From positions 62,001 through 126,000 of the forward strand of contig NZ_JAAALB010000001.1 of the NCBI RefSeq assembly GCF_009905545.1: a DNA stretch of 64,000 bases, read 5' to 3'. The notes under the pieces were generated by a model, which was not told the origin of the DNA, did no database searches, and was given only the letters and a program-made list of their open reading frames with translations. This DNA comes from Cellulophaga sp. BC115SP. GTDB lineage: Bacteria > Bacteroidota > Bacteroidia > Cytophagales > Spirosomataceae. The position numbers and the translations under genes were made by a program. Position 1 is the first letter of the stretch. Each line of letters opens with the position of its first letter. Shown in pieces: positions 25,695 through 34,310 of this stretch.

Positions 25695-27533
25695 ATGGCA
25701 ATGGTAGTACGGGTAAAACCCGAATATAACGGCAAAATCGCTGTACAATCTAGCAACTCCTACAATGGGATTATCTTGAGTAATAATCTATCTCAAGAAA
25801 CCCTTGTCCAAATCTACAATACCGAAGACGAGCTTCGGGACTTCTTATACACTACGTACACAACCGTTGGCGATTCGTATGCTCCTAGTCAGATCGATCC
25901 TTCCTTGATTCATGCCTATGCCTCGGAGGAAATCACTCATAATCCAGCTAAAACGGACTATCCTGCTAATACGGTAGGGAAAACCTTGAATGAAGTGAAA
26001 TTTTCCACAGAAAATATTTCAACTCAGTTCAACAGAGCTAGTCTATTGCCAATTCATAATTATAATTTTGCAAGAGCGAGAAAAACAGCTACAAGTACGA
26101 ATTTTATTAGAAATACAATTGCATCCTACATTGACAAGTATGGCAATGTTAGATACGTAAAGAAAAATCAACCTAGATTCACTTATGATCCAATAACTAG
26201 GGAGTGTCTAGGTTATTTAACAGAGGAATACAGAACTAATTTTATTCTAAATTCTACAGTTTTAATTGGTGAAAATACGTCACTTATTAATAAAGTAGTC
26301 GATCAACTAGCGCCAGACAAAACACTTTCTGCTGTATTAATTTCAAAAAAAACAAATACGAGTTCTAGTTTTGTGCCCGTATATGCTACTCTTCCTGAAG
26401 GTTTTTACGTACGTTCACTTTTTGTTAAGGCTGCTAATTCCAGTCAAGCAAATATTATTTTTGAAGGTGTTGGAGGTACTAACGGAGCAGGAGGTAACAT
26501 AGCTTTTGATATTTTGACTAGAACATTTTCAGGCAATTTAAACTTTGCTGTTTCTTATGGCTTTGAAGAACATGCTAATGGTTGGCTAAGACCTTGGGTT
26601 TGTGTAGAAAAGTCATCAACCAAAATTCTAAAAAGTACTGTTTTTGTTGGAGGTTATGGATCTGATTCAAACTATGATAATGCCATGTATATATGGGGGT
26701 TACAAATTGAAAATGGAAAGACCTTAACTTCCTACATCCCTACTAATGGTTCAACTCAACAAAGAGACTCTGATATTCTATCAATAAAAAACTCTGAGTT
26801 TCCTAAAAATGCTCATACTGTAGTTGCGTTAGGAGTAACAAGGGGTGCTTGGGAAAGAACACAGAATGGTTACAATCGAGTAGTTGCTCATTCTCAAGCA
26901 ACCTACATATCATACGATGTCAATACTAAAATATCAGCATATGATAGTATTACTAGTATATCCACACTTCCAGTAGAAATAAACTCAAGTTTTGCGTATT
27001 CAGCCTCTTTGATTAAAAGGAGAATTGTAGCGAACGGTGGAACCGTATATGCTACCAATAATCAGAATATGGATAGTGTGATAAATAATACCTCATCAGA
27101 AGATATTTATATTGGTTGTGGAGCCGGAGGTGCAAATAATTTGAATGGAACAATAAAGAGAATTATAATATATGCTAATGAGCTTCCAGATTTAGAATTA
27201 CAAATTCTAACAAATAAAAACTCAATTGTAAAAGATACTGGCGAGGCTCTAGTATCAACCTCGGCTATAAACGATCTTGCTTTCTGGACATTTAATATGT
27301 TAAATCAAACTACATTAAAGCAAGAGTTTAGTATTGATGGCACAGGATCGAACATTACTAGAAATATACGTCGGCCATATCCATTTACATTTGAAATAAT
27401 CGACAGCACTTCCTGTTCTATCATTTCTCAGCCGGCAACAATTTGTATTGAGAATACGGACAATTCTTTGACCTTTACGGCGCCCTTGGGTAAAACGCTC
27501 ACCTACGCGATTACTCCAGTCTACGAAAACTAA
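25695..27533 (+). CDS. Phage fibre / receptor-binding-like protein
   Basis: 612 aa. Residues around 150-185 contain YIDKYGNVRYVKKNQPRFTYD followed by CLGYLTEEYRTNFILNS, the pattern of the phage head-spike/fibre domain in many tail fibre and spike proteins. The following 300 residues look LamG-like and beta-rich. The segment of roughly 26000-27330 is clearly more AT-rich than the ends of the same gene, which suggests domain exchange. The ends (1-90 and 570-612) match the phage's own composition and may be attachment parts. It is likely the host-range determinant. Confidence 0.65.
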   Translation: MAMVVRVKPEYNGKIAVQSSNSYNGIILSNNLSQETLVQIYNTEDELRDFLYTTYTTVGDSYAPSQIDPSLIHAYASEEITHNPAKTDYPANTVGKTLNEVKFSTENISTQFNRASLLPIHNYNFARARKTATSTNFIRNTIASYIDKYGNVRYVKKNQPRFTYDPITRECLGYLTEEYRTNFILNSTVLIGENTSLINKVVDQLAPDKTLSAVLISKKTNTSSSFVPVYATLPEGFYVRSLFVKAANSSQANIIFEGVGGTNGAGGNIAFDILTRTFSGNLNFAVSYGFEEHANGWLRPWVCVEKSSTKILKSTVFVGGYGSDSNYDNAMYIWGLQIENGKTLTSYIPTNGSTQQRDSDILSIKNSEFPKNAHTVVALGVTRGAWERTQNGYNRVVAHSQATYISYDVNTKISAYDSITSISTLPVEINSSFAYSASLIKRRIVANGGTVYATNNQNMDSVINNTSSEDIYIGCGAGGANNLNGTIKRIIIYANELPDLELQILTNKNSIVKDTGEALVSTSAINDLAFWTFNMLNQTTLKQEFSIDGTGSNITRNIRRPYPFTFEIIDSTSCSIISQPATICIENTDNSLTFTAPLGKTLTYAITPVYEN

Positions 27534-27538
27534 TCTTT

Positions 27539-27561
27539 GAGCTGGCCAATTGTGCCAGCTC
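27539..27561 (+). other. Intergenic hairpin
   Basis: GAGCTGGC (27539-27546) pairs with GCCAGCTC (27554-27561) over a 7-base loop. No T-run, so it is possibly an mRNA-stability or partial terminator element after the fibre gene. Confidence 0.45.
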
Positions 27562-27586
27562 TATACCTTTTAATTCAACACTTATT

Positions 27587-28006
27587 ATGAAACGTGCCAC
27601 CATCAACATTGCGGTACCTTACACAGTACCCGTAATTCCGACTTCCATGCGCTACTCACTCAAACGTGATATGTTTGAGAATGAGGGCGAAAAGTTTTGC
27701 GAAATTCAATTTGAAATCCTTTGCGAAAAGTACATCAAGATGGTCCCGAAGCTAAACCCTGAAACAGGTGCTCCAGTCTTAAAATCGGGTAAACCTGTAT
27801 TGGAGGAATCCATTGCGAATTTTGCTACTCCAGTAAATTTCGATAACGGTTCTAAGGTAATTCCGTTTGCGCTGTATCTGCTTATTGAACAATACAGAGC
27901 CACCAAACAAGCCGAATTGTTAGAGGCTATCAATGAGGCTCTTCAGGGCTTTGGCTTCGAAGGAAGTTTGGCAGATTTCAGACTTTCGGTTACTGATGTC
28001 GAATAG
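27587..28006 (+). CDS. Phage protein, unknown
   Basis: 139 aa, acidic, no recognised family. It overlaps the DUF1353 gene by 11 bp in another frame. Its position among head and fibre genes suggests a virion or assembly role. Confidence 0.5.
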   Translation: MKRATINIAVPYTVPVIPTSMRYSLKRDMFENEGEKFCEIQFEILCEKYIKMVPKLNPETGAPVLKSGKPVLEESIANFATPVNFDNGSKVIPFALYLLIEQYRATKQAELLEAINEALQGFGFEGSLADFRLSVTDVE

Positions 28007-28394
28007 TCCATTGATTGTAAAGTATCGTGAAGCTCCCACCGACAAATCAGATTGGTGGGAGCTTTATGAACCACTGGAGGAACACTTGAGCGATGGTACC
28101 AAACTCATTATCAATGCGGGTTATGTAACCGACTTTGCTAGTGTACCCAGATGTTTGTGGTCGGCATTTCCGCCCATCGGCAAATACAACCGAGCGGCTG
28201 TGGTACATGATTTTTTGTATGACCTTCAGTATCGACAAAAGGAAGTCGGCGAAAAAGCCGCTCGAAAGTTTGCGGACGAACAGTTCCTATTTTTGGCTAA
28301 TCGGGTAGACCCCAAAAACACTTTGCGCCATTATATCATGTATTTGATGGTACGGTGGTTTGGTCGAAAGGCTTGGAGAGCATCTAAATTCTAA
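27996..28394 (+). CDS. DUF1353 phage protein
   Basis: 132 aa from the chosen ATG. The DUF1353 hallmarks are clear: NAGYVTDFASVPRCLW, then AAVVHDFLYDLQY, and a conserved helix with DEQFLFLANR. An upstream ATG at 27933 would overlap the preceding gene by 74 bp and add residues without family character. DUF1353 is common in tailed phages with no established function. Confidence 0.82.
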   Translation: MSNSPLIVKYREAPTDKSDWWELYEPLEEHLSDGTKLIINAGYVTDFASVPRCLWSAFPPIGKYNRAAVVHDFLYDLQYRQKEVGEKAARKFADEQFLFLANRVDPKNTLRHYIMYLMVRWFGRKAWRASKF

Positions 28395-28464
28395 CCTTTT
28401 GACTAAAGATTATTTGGCACAATTTCGCCCTGAAGAAAACTTAAAAGTACTACGTTTTACACCT

Positions 28465-29334
28465 ATGTTACATTTAATCGGACAACCCCTAGCAATAGAC
28501 ACGTTTACTTATCTCCAATTTTTGCAATCTCACAAGGCTGGGCAGGTAACCGAAACTCGTCAGATCACCAAAGAGCCAGTCAAGATGTTTGCCTCTGCTC
28601 AAATCAATAATTATACACAACGAGAACTCGGATGGCTTGGCATACAGACTGCCGAGGGCAAAGATGGACTTGTGGCCATGATTACCATCAGAGGCGCCAC
28701 ACAGCGCTATTCGGATTGGTATCAGGATGGTACTGAGTGGGTGGCTCAACAGATAGATATCTGTAACGGAAATCCCTTGGTAAACTCAATGCTCTTGCGA
28801 ATAGACAGTCCCGGTGGTGCGGTAAATGGTGCTCAAGGTTTGGCAGCAACCATTCGAACTTCGCCCAAACCAATCCTTGGTTGGGGTTCGAATATGGCAG
28901 CATCTGCGGCATGTTGGTATTTGTCACAATGTAAAGAATGCTATATCGAAAATGAGTTTACAGCCGTGGGTAGTATCGGTATTATGTCTATTTATCGTGA
29001 TGTATCAGAAGCCAACGAAAAGGCTGGAGAGAAATATGCGATTATTCGTAGTAAAGGTTCAGAAGACAAAAACCCCTTGAACGGCTTGGAGTCTTTTGCG
29101 GGTGAAATGCAACAAAAGGCACTTCAACAAGAACAGCAATTGGTGGATAACGCTCGTAAGGTATTTTTAGGTGAAGTTCAAGCCAAACGTACAGGCCTAA
29201 CCGAAGACCCAGGAGGTGGTATTTTCTACGGAAAAGAAGCCGTTAAGATGGGCTTCGTGGATGGGATTCTGCCATTTATGGATGCCCTTAAACGTGCCGA
29301 TGTATTGGGTATTCAGTACAAACGTGGAGCATAG
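28465..29334 (+). CDS. S49-family (SppA-like) prohead protease
   Basis: 289 aa from the ATG at 28465, which follows the recurrent acacct motif; an ATG at 28360 in the same frame would add 35 residues and overlap the DUF1353 gene. Signature S49/ClpP-fold segments are LLRIDSPGGAVNGAQGL, the presumed nucleophile serine in GSNMAASAACWYLSQC, and ENEFTAVGSIGIMS. Phage S49 proteases cleave scaffold and capsid during head maturation, which fits the scaffold-like and capsid genes immediately downstream. Confidence 0.85.
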   Translation: MLHLIGQPLAIDTFTYLQFLQSHKAGQVTETRQITKEPVKMFASAQINNYTQRELGWLGIQTAEGKDGLVAMITIRGATQRYSDWYQDGTEWVAQQIDICNGNPLVNSMLLRIDSPGGAVNGAQGLAATIRTSPKPILGWGSNMAASAACWYLSQCKECYIENEFTAVGSIGIMSIYRDVSEANEKAGEKYAIIRSKGSEDKNPLNGLESFAGEMQQKALQQEQQLVDNARKVFLGEVQAKRTGLTEDPGGGIFYGKEAVKMGFVDGILPFMDALKRADVLGIQYKRGA

Positions 29335-29375
29335 CAATTAACCAGGATATTTTCATTTTTAACTATTTTATACCT

Positions 29376-29924
29376 ATGGATTTTCAATTCAAAAAACTTC
29401 GTGAGGCTATGGGCAAATTAGTAGGTAACCCAAACCTACATGAAAGCATGGCCAAGGATATCGAAAGTGCAATGACGGCTGACGAACAGACCGTTAAATC
29501 AATGTTGGAGGCCAACGGCTCTCAAGGAAATGCTCAAGCCTCTGCCACTACCGTAGAAGCTCACACAGGCAACGCCCCTCAAGGAACAGCTCCAACAACT
29601 CAAACGGTAGCGCCAGAAGCTCAAGCTTCAGCGAAACCAACCGAGCAAATGAGTTTGGAAACAATAGCACAGCAATTGGCAGCCCTACAAACTGAGGTAA
29701 AGAGCTTGAAAACAGAAAACCAAACTTTGAAAGCCGACAACAAAGAGCTGACAGAGTTTAGAACTGCCCAAAGTCCTCGTAATGTAGCCATCCAAACTGA
29801 AAACACTGGTGTACCTTCTACCAATCAAAGAGTAAGTCGTACAGCAGAAAAGGATGCGGCTCGTGTAGCCGAAATCAATCGTTTATCAGAGGCGTATCCT
29901 GAGCTAATGTCAGACATGGTCTAA
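29376..29924 (+). CDS. Scaffold-like capsid assembly protein
   Basis: 182 aa, low complexity, rich in Ala, Gln, Thr and Glu. A coiled coil at about 95-130 (LAALQTEVKSLKTENQTLKA) and a short C-terminal helix (AEINRLSEAYPELMSDMV) fit a scaffold protein. Position between the S49 protease and the major capsid gene supports this; the sequence itself is not diagnostic. Confidence 0.55.
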   Translation: MDFQFKKLREAMGKLVGNPNLHESMAKDIESAMTADEQTVKSMLEANGSQGNAQASATTVEAHTGNAPQGTAPTTQTVAPEAQASAKPTEQMSLETIAQQLAALQTEVKSLKTENQTLKADNKELTEFRTAQSPRNVAIQTENTGVPSTNQRVSRTAEKDAARVAEINRLSEAYPELMSDMV

Positions 29925-29992
29925 CATTAGTGGTATTCTGACAAGCAAGCCTTTTCAAAATAGTTTTTCACCTTTTATTCTTTATAAGCTTT

Positions 29993-31003
29993 ATGGCTTC
30001 TTCATTTAAAATCAGTGATTTGCACGTTGAACTTCAACGCAATATCAAAGACTACACCACCATTTTCGGGCTTAAAATGTCTAATGGTTTCGACGAAAAA
30101 CGTAACGGAGACTTTACGGTTATCCCGACCAAAGACAAAGTACCATTGGTTCGTGACACTGTTTCGCCAATCTTACAACCTGGGCGTACTGGATCTACCA
30201 ATTTCACCAATGATGTTGTTTCGTTGAGTAGCCGTATTGGTGAAATCAAACCGTTTAAAGCCGATTTGAAACTGGACGAATTAACATTGTATGCTTGGTC
30301 AAAATCATATTTGGCAAACAAAAAACCAACCGATCCAACGGATATCTACTCTTTTGAGGCAATGAACTACTACATGGGTAGAATCTATGCTCGTTCAGGT
30401 GCCGATATGACCAATGCCTTATACAAGGGTGTGTACAATGCGGCTGGTGGCGTTGGTGGCGTAAACTTGTTCGATGGTTTAGGCTTTAAAGTGACCAAGG
30501 GAGTATTGACTGTAGGCAATGGCGGTATTGGCGATATTCCAGTAAGCAATATGGTAACGGCAGCGGCTACCATTACTCAAGCAAATATCTTGTCCGAAAT
30601 CCAAAAGATTGTAGATGCTATTGTCAATTCTGAGGTACTTCAAGAGTATGTAGAAGAGAATGCGACTTATTACATGCCATTCAAGCACTTTGCGATGATG
30701 GTCAATGCGGTTGCGGCATTGCCAATTACGGCGGGTAACCAAGTGGTATTTAAGGATGGTAACAGTTGGAAGTTGGTATTATTGCCAAACACCACTATCA
30801 AATACCGTCCGATGTTCAATGGTACAGACAAGCACCTTTGGACTCCATCAGGTAACTTGTTTTATTTGGCTCCTGAAGGTGCGCCAGAAGACGTGGCATC
30901 GATGGAAGTCGAAAAGGCAGACCGTGCCATCAAGATTTTCTTGGACGGCGAAGGCGGCGTGGACTATGCCGATGGTCGCCTGATTGTGATGAACTCCAAA
31001 TAA
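29993..31003 (+). CDS. Major capsid protein (probable)
   Basis: 336 aa, a size normal for HK97-fold major capsid proteins. It follows protease and scaffold-like genes and is encoded with strongly biased, clean codons, as expected of an abundant protein. The sequence (VIPTKDKVPLVRDTVSPIL, LDELTLYAWSKSYLANKKP) shows no motif I can tie to a named family, so the call rests on context. An alternative would be another abundant head protein. Confidence 0.65.
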   Translation: MASSFKISDLHVELQRNIKDYTTIFGLKMSNGFDEKRNGDFTVIPTKDKVPLVRDTVSPILQPGRTGSTNFTNDVVSLSSRIGEIKPFKADLKLDELTLYAWSKSYLANKKPTDPTDIYSFEAMNYYMGRIYARSGADMTNALYKGVYNAAGGVGGVNLFDGLGFKVTKGVLTVGNGGIGDIPVSNMVTAAATITQANILSEIQKIVDAIVNSEVLQEYVEENATYYMPFKHFAMMVNAVAALPITAGNQVVFKDGNSWKLVLLPNTTIKYRPMFNGTDKHLWTPSGNLFYLAPEGAPEDVASMEVEKADRAIKIFLDGEGGVDYADGRLIVMNSK

Positions 31004-31053
31004 TAAGAGGATCTAGGACGAAAGGCACCTCTTGAAAAGCGATTTTCTACACA

Positions 31054-31074
31054 GGGCTACCGAATGGGTAGCCC
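31054..31074 (+). other. Hairpin after the capsid gene
   Basis: GGGCTACC (31054-31061) pairs with GGTAGCCC (31067-31074). No T-run follows. It may protect the 3' end of the capsid mRNA, a common arrangement after abundant structural genes. Confidence 0.45.
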
Positions 31075-31092
31075 ACAAATTCAATCCATACA

Positions 31093-31788
31093 ATGAAACA
31101 AAAGCTTTTAATTTTTGCATTTAGTGTCATGGCTCTTGCCCTTGGCTTTGACTTTATGAGTACCGCCAATCCTATCGAGGGTCTTTTGGCGGTTGGGGCT
31201 GTTACGTCGGCTATGGCTCAAGCGAGTCCCGTAGGGCTGTCGCCGTCATGGCTTTTTTGTCTTTCGCTTACCACCGTCAAGCGTTCGCCCTGTAACAAGA
31301 CCAATCCCGGTGGAAACAAAAAATGGTTGGCAGCTAGTTGCGAAGACTTTACCCGTGCATGGCCAGAAGAATCCGACGTGGATGCCAATGGGTATTTAAC
31401 CGGAACGATTCCCCTCAAGCCAGGGAAGGCATTTGCAGAAATAGAGTTTACGGCAAACACTGCCAAAGCGGATTACGCTAAGGAAGGTGACGAGGGACAC
31501 CAATCATACAAACACATGGCCGAAAGTAAGGTTTCGGGCTATGCCTCAGATCAATGGTTGGCTCTCCGTAAGTACCTAAATATGCGTTTTGTGTTGATTG
31601 CCAAACATGGAGACAACCAAATGGTAGTTTATGCGCACTCTGAAGATGGTTTTTCGATGAAAGAAACCCATACCACTGGGCTAAAAGGTAGCGACAAGCG
31701 TGAATTTACCCTCAAGATGGAAGTTGACGGCTTAAACCTTGCTCCTCCGATTTTGGGGCCAACTGTCAACGTACCTGTATTAGTATAG
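31093..31788 (+). CDS. Structural protein, possibly tail-tube-like
   Basis: 231 aa. The N-terminal 45 residues contain two hydrophobic stretches, unusual for a virion protein. The rest (60-231) is a compact beta-rich domain (EIEFTANTAKADYAKEG, FVLIAKHGDNQMVVYAHSED, TTGLKGSDKREFTLKMEVDG) resembling tail-tube proteins in style. Position after the capsid fits a head-tail or tail-tube role, but a membrane-targeted N-terminus would argue against. Not firmly recognised. Confidence 0.5.
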   Translation: MKQKLLIFAFSVMALALGFDFMSTANPIEGLLAVGAVTSAMAQASPVGLSPSWLFCLSLTTVKRSPCNKTNPGGNKKWLAASCEDFTRAWPEESDVDANGYLTGTIPLKPGKAFAEIEFTANTAKADYAKEGDEGHQSYKHMAESKVSGYASDQWLALRKYLNMRFVLIAKHGDNQMVVYAHSEDGFSMKETHTTGLKGSDKREFTLKMEVDGLNLAPPILGPTVNVPVLV

Positions 31789-31815
31789 GTGTTTAACCTT
31801 TTAGCATTTTAAAAG

Positions 31816-31986
31816 ATGGCTCTAAAAAAATATAAACTTGTCAACTTGCCCGAAAAGGGCAAGCTCAAGTTTGAAAGCAGTATCGGATCTATTGTTCTGG
31901 ACCCTGAAGAAATGACCGACGAAGATGCTGAGCGTCTTATCAATACTAAGGATGAAAACATCCTACAGTATATTAAGGAAGCTTAG
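31816..31986 (+). CDS. Small phage protein, unknown
   Basis: 56 aa, start ATG at 31816, stop TAG at 31984-31986. Lys-rich N-terminus (MALKKYKLVNLPEKGKLKFE) and acidic C-terminus. No family recognised. It sits tightly between two structural-region genes in the same direction with normal coding character. Confidence 0.5.
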   Translation: MALKKYKLVNLPEKGKLKFESSIGSIVLDPEEMTDEDAERLINTKDENILQYIKEA

Positions 31987-32035
31987 TAAATCGTTGTCTA
32001 TTCGGGGTATCCCACCCTATTAACACTTTATCAAA

Positions 32036-32431
32036 ATGAATATCAAGGAAATTGAAAAGGCAGTGGCAGATGTGTCCAAAGCCCAAAAAAGCTTGGAGAG
32101 TGTCTATGGAAAAGAGTTTGCGGTATCGTTGTTGGCATTGGCTCAGAACCAATTAAAGCAAACCAAACTGTATCTGGAATCGACCAAAGTATATGAAGGT
32201 ATGAGCGATGAGGAAATCGAATCGCAAAAAGCTGAAGAAAAAAGGCTAGAACAAGAACAGCTTCAGGAAGAAATGAAGCAGCGTTTGGAAGCGATGCGAC
32301 CAACTACAGTTCAAGAAGAGACACCAGCACAGGAAGAAACACCACCAGCACCAGAGGCTACAGCTCCTGAAGGAGACCCACCGACAGGTGAAAACCCAAC
32401 ACCTCCTGAAGCTCCAGCTACTCAAGCATAA
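32036..32431 (+). CDS. Glu/Pro-rich phage protein, unknown
   Basis: 131 aa. The N-terminal half is helical. The C-terminal half is a low-complexity tail of Glu, Pro, Thr and Ala (repeats like QEETPAQEETPPAPEATAP). No family recognised. A tail chaperone or scaffold-type role is possible from context only. A terminator follows immediately. Confidence 0.5.
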   Translation: MNIKEIEKAVADVSKAQKSLESVYGKEFAVSLLALAQNQLKQTKLYLESTKVYEGMSDEEIESQKAEEKRLEQEQLQEEMKQRLEAMRPTTVQEETPAQEETPPAPEATAPEGDPPTGENPTPPEAPATQA

Positions 32432-32437
32432 AATCAA

Positions 32438-32471
32438 AACCTAATAGGCTATACGCTTGTTAGGTTTTTTT
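32438..32471 (+). terminator. Terminator of the head operon
   Basis: AACCTAA (32438-32444) pairs with TTAGGTT (32460-32466), followed by TTTTTT. It probably marks the end of the head-gene transcript. Confidence 0.65.
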
Positions 32472-32506
32472 GTTTGTAAAAAACAGAAACCTTGTATATT
32501 TGCAAC

Positions 32507-32629
32507 GCTAACATTATTTACATTTTCGAAATATCTCCAATCGGCAAGGTCTTGCCGATTGGCTTGCCGTTGTAAGTACGGTGATGGAGGTATTTCGGTA
32601 CTAATGTTAGCAGAGACCAATCGGCTTTT
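32507..32629 (+). ncRNA. Structured RNA candidate (three-way junction leader)
   Basis: Closing stem: GCTAACATTA (32507-32516) with TAATGTTAGC (32602-32611), then CGAAATATCTCC (32527-32538) with 32586-32597, one G-U pair. Inside are hairpin CCAATCGGCAAG / CTTGCCGATTGG (32537-32548 / 32551-32562) and hairpin CCGT/ACGG (32567-32570 / 32578-32581). A third copy of CCAATCGG at 32617-32624, followed by CTTTTTT, could pair with 32555-32562 instead, giving a competing terminator-like fold. The next gene's ATG is at 32632. I recognise no known family. Confidence 0.6.
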
Positions 32630-32631
32630 TT

Positions 32632-32853
32632 ATGATACCTGCTCCAGAACATTTCGATAGTTTAGAAGACCACCTAGAAAATAGTGGCGTTTCGGTATCT
32701 ACACTACAAGAAGCCCTTATTTCCTATCTAGCCCAAAACGACTACGTTGTATCTGAGCACTTCCTAATTGACCCTACTACCGACCATCAAGCTGTATATT
32801 ATCGCCAAGTCATAACCGAATTTTTAGAGGCTATCGGTGGCTCATGTGAGTAG
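32632..32853 (+). CDS. Small phage protein behind a structured leader
   Basis: 73 aa, acidic, helical, no family recognised. Its start codon is 8 bases after the T-run of the structured element at 32507-32629, so its expression may depend on that RNA structure. The ATG could alternatively be internal, but this start keeps the gene compact. Confidence 0.5.
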   Translation: MIPAPEHFDSLEDHLENSGVSVSTLQEALISYLAQNDYVVSEHFLIDPTTDHQAVYYRQVITEFLEAIGGSCE

Positions 32854-32874
32854 GGACTTAGATTTTTCTATACT

Positions 32875-33537
32875 ATGAATCTTGACACCGAAATCTTGCA
32901 GGCCGAATTGGCACTGAATCTCAAAAAAACTTTATTCAAGGCAAACCGCTGTACTCAGTCCGAAATAGACCAGGCTACGGACCATCTCAATACCTTGAGA
33001 TTGGCAAAGCAAGGATATCCATCTGAACAGACCGCCCAAAACCAAATTACTCAAGCGGCCAAGCAAGCAGCTTTGGAGGTGCTTCCGTTGGTGGGTACGT
33101 CTTATCAGGAAACTCAAGCAGCTTTGTCCAAACAAGCCAAGCAGCTTAGTGACGAACAGGCTATAGCCAGTAACCAACTGGTAGCAGCTTACCAACAGGA
33201 CCCAAAGCAAAATGTGTATGGCTTAATGCAAAATGCCTTGACTTTACGCAGACAGGTAGAGGACGTATGGGACAAAAAGAAATTCTTGGAGCGAAACGGG
33301 TATTTACCTCAAGAGCCTCAAGCACCTGTTCAAAGCAGCTCGGAGCACCTTGAGCGGTTTGAACTCCAACAAAAGCGTAAACAAATCAGAGACCAAATCC
33401 TTAAACTTGAAAAAAAGATAGCCGACCCCACCAAGCACGTGCGCTTTCATAAAGTAGAGCAAAAAATGATTGAATGGCAAAAGCAGCTTTTGATTTGTAG
33501 GGAGGAGTTGGAAAATTTGGTTATAATGAGTAATTAA
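32875..33537 (+). CDS. Coiled-coil phage protein, unknown
   Basis: 220 aa, very rich in Gln, Lys, Ala and Glu, with long helices and a likely coiled coil at about 150-215 (QKRKQIRDQILKLEKKIAD). No enzymatic motif. It lies in the accessory island between head genes and the terminase. A structural or scaffold role is possible, but nothing is diagnostic. Confidence 0.5.
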   Translation: MNLDTEILQAELALNLKKTLFKANRCTQSEIDQATDHLNTLRLAKQGYPSEQTAQNQITQAAKQAALEVLPLVGTSYQETQAALSKQAKQLSDEQAIASNQLVAAYQQDPKQNVYGLMQNALTLRRQVEDVWDKKKFLERNGYLPQEPQAPVQSSSEHLERFELQQKRKQIRDQILKLEKKIADPTKHVRFHKVEQKMIEWQKQLLICREELENLVIMSN

Positions 33538-33548
33538 GAAACGATCCT

Positions 33549-34301
33549 ATGAAAAATAGATATCCAGTACTGATTTCAGTTATCATTTTCTCTATTACTT
33601 TATCGGTTTTTTTGTTCAATGAAAAACTGGATTTTCATCAAACATTCGATGCTACAAAATTCGGAACGGTAGTTTCCATGATAGGTATAATATTAAATAG
33701 TTTAACTCTATACTTCCTATTTGTTCAAATTAAGGAGATGGAGTTAGCTAGAAAATCTACGTCTAAGCCAATGCTTTTCATAGAGCAACTTAAACTCGGA
33801 ATGTATAAACGGAACTATAACTTTTCCATTAAAAATGATGATGGAACAGAAATTGAGAAAAGTGTAATTATACCTATATTTCATACTGATATAATGAAAT
33901 TACAACAAGGGAGAGTTTATGAGGCAGAAATATCAATTGATATAATAAACATTGGACTAGGGGCTGCTATCAAAATACAGGCCAATTGGAATTTTGATAA
34001 AGAAGCTATTCAGTCGCTCTCAAAAAAATACTATCCTGATCTATGGCAGCTTTCAACGGGATTTAGCGTAAATACATCTCTTTTAAATCCTAAATCAATA
34101 TTTCAAATAGACCTCCCGGAGGCATACGTATACTTATTTAACAGAGAGATTGCCGAAAGTGAATCCATTTTATTGAGATATCCTTTAAAATTAGAATTGA
34201 ATTACTCAGATATAACTGGAGATAAACATAACCAAATATTTGAACTAGAATTAAAAAGAACTCATTTTAAATGCTTTCTTGATTTCAAGCAAATTAATTA
34301 A
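33549..34301 (+). CDS. AT-rich membrane moron, unknown
   Basis: 250 aa. Two membrane segments at about 6-24 and 40-62 are followed by a soluble beta-rich domain. Base composition is noticeably AT-richer than the flanking phage genes, with many AAA/ATA/TTA codons, suggesting recent acquisition. Proteins of this design in temperate phages often alter the lysogen (superinfection exclusion or defence), but no motif identifies the function here. Confidence 0.55.
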   Translation: MKNRYPVLISVIIFSITLSVFLFNEKLDFHQTFDATKFGTVVSMIGIILNSLTLYFLFVQIKEMELARKSTSKPMLFIEQLKLGMYKRNYNFSIKNDDGTEIEKSVIIPIFHTDIMKLQQGRVYEAEISIDIINIGLGAAIKIQANWNFDKEAIQSLSKKYYPDLWQLSTGFSVNTSLLNPKSIFQIDLPEAYVYLFNREIAESESILLRYPLKLELNYSDITGDKHNQIFELELKRTHFKCFLDFKQIN

Positions 34302-34310
34302 ATCTACCCT

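Noticed and set aside
32507-32629. Insertion sequence end or MITE
   Set aside because: There is no target-site duplication or transposase; nested stems with an alternative terminator fit an RNA structure better.
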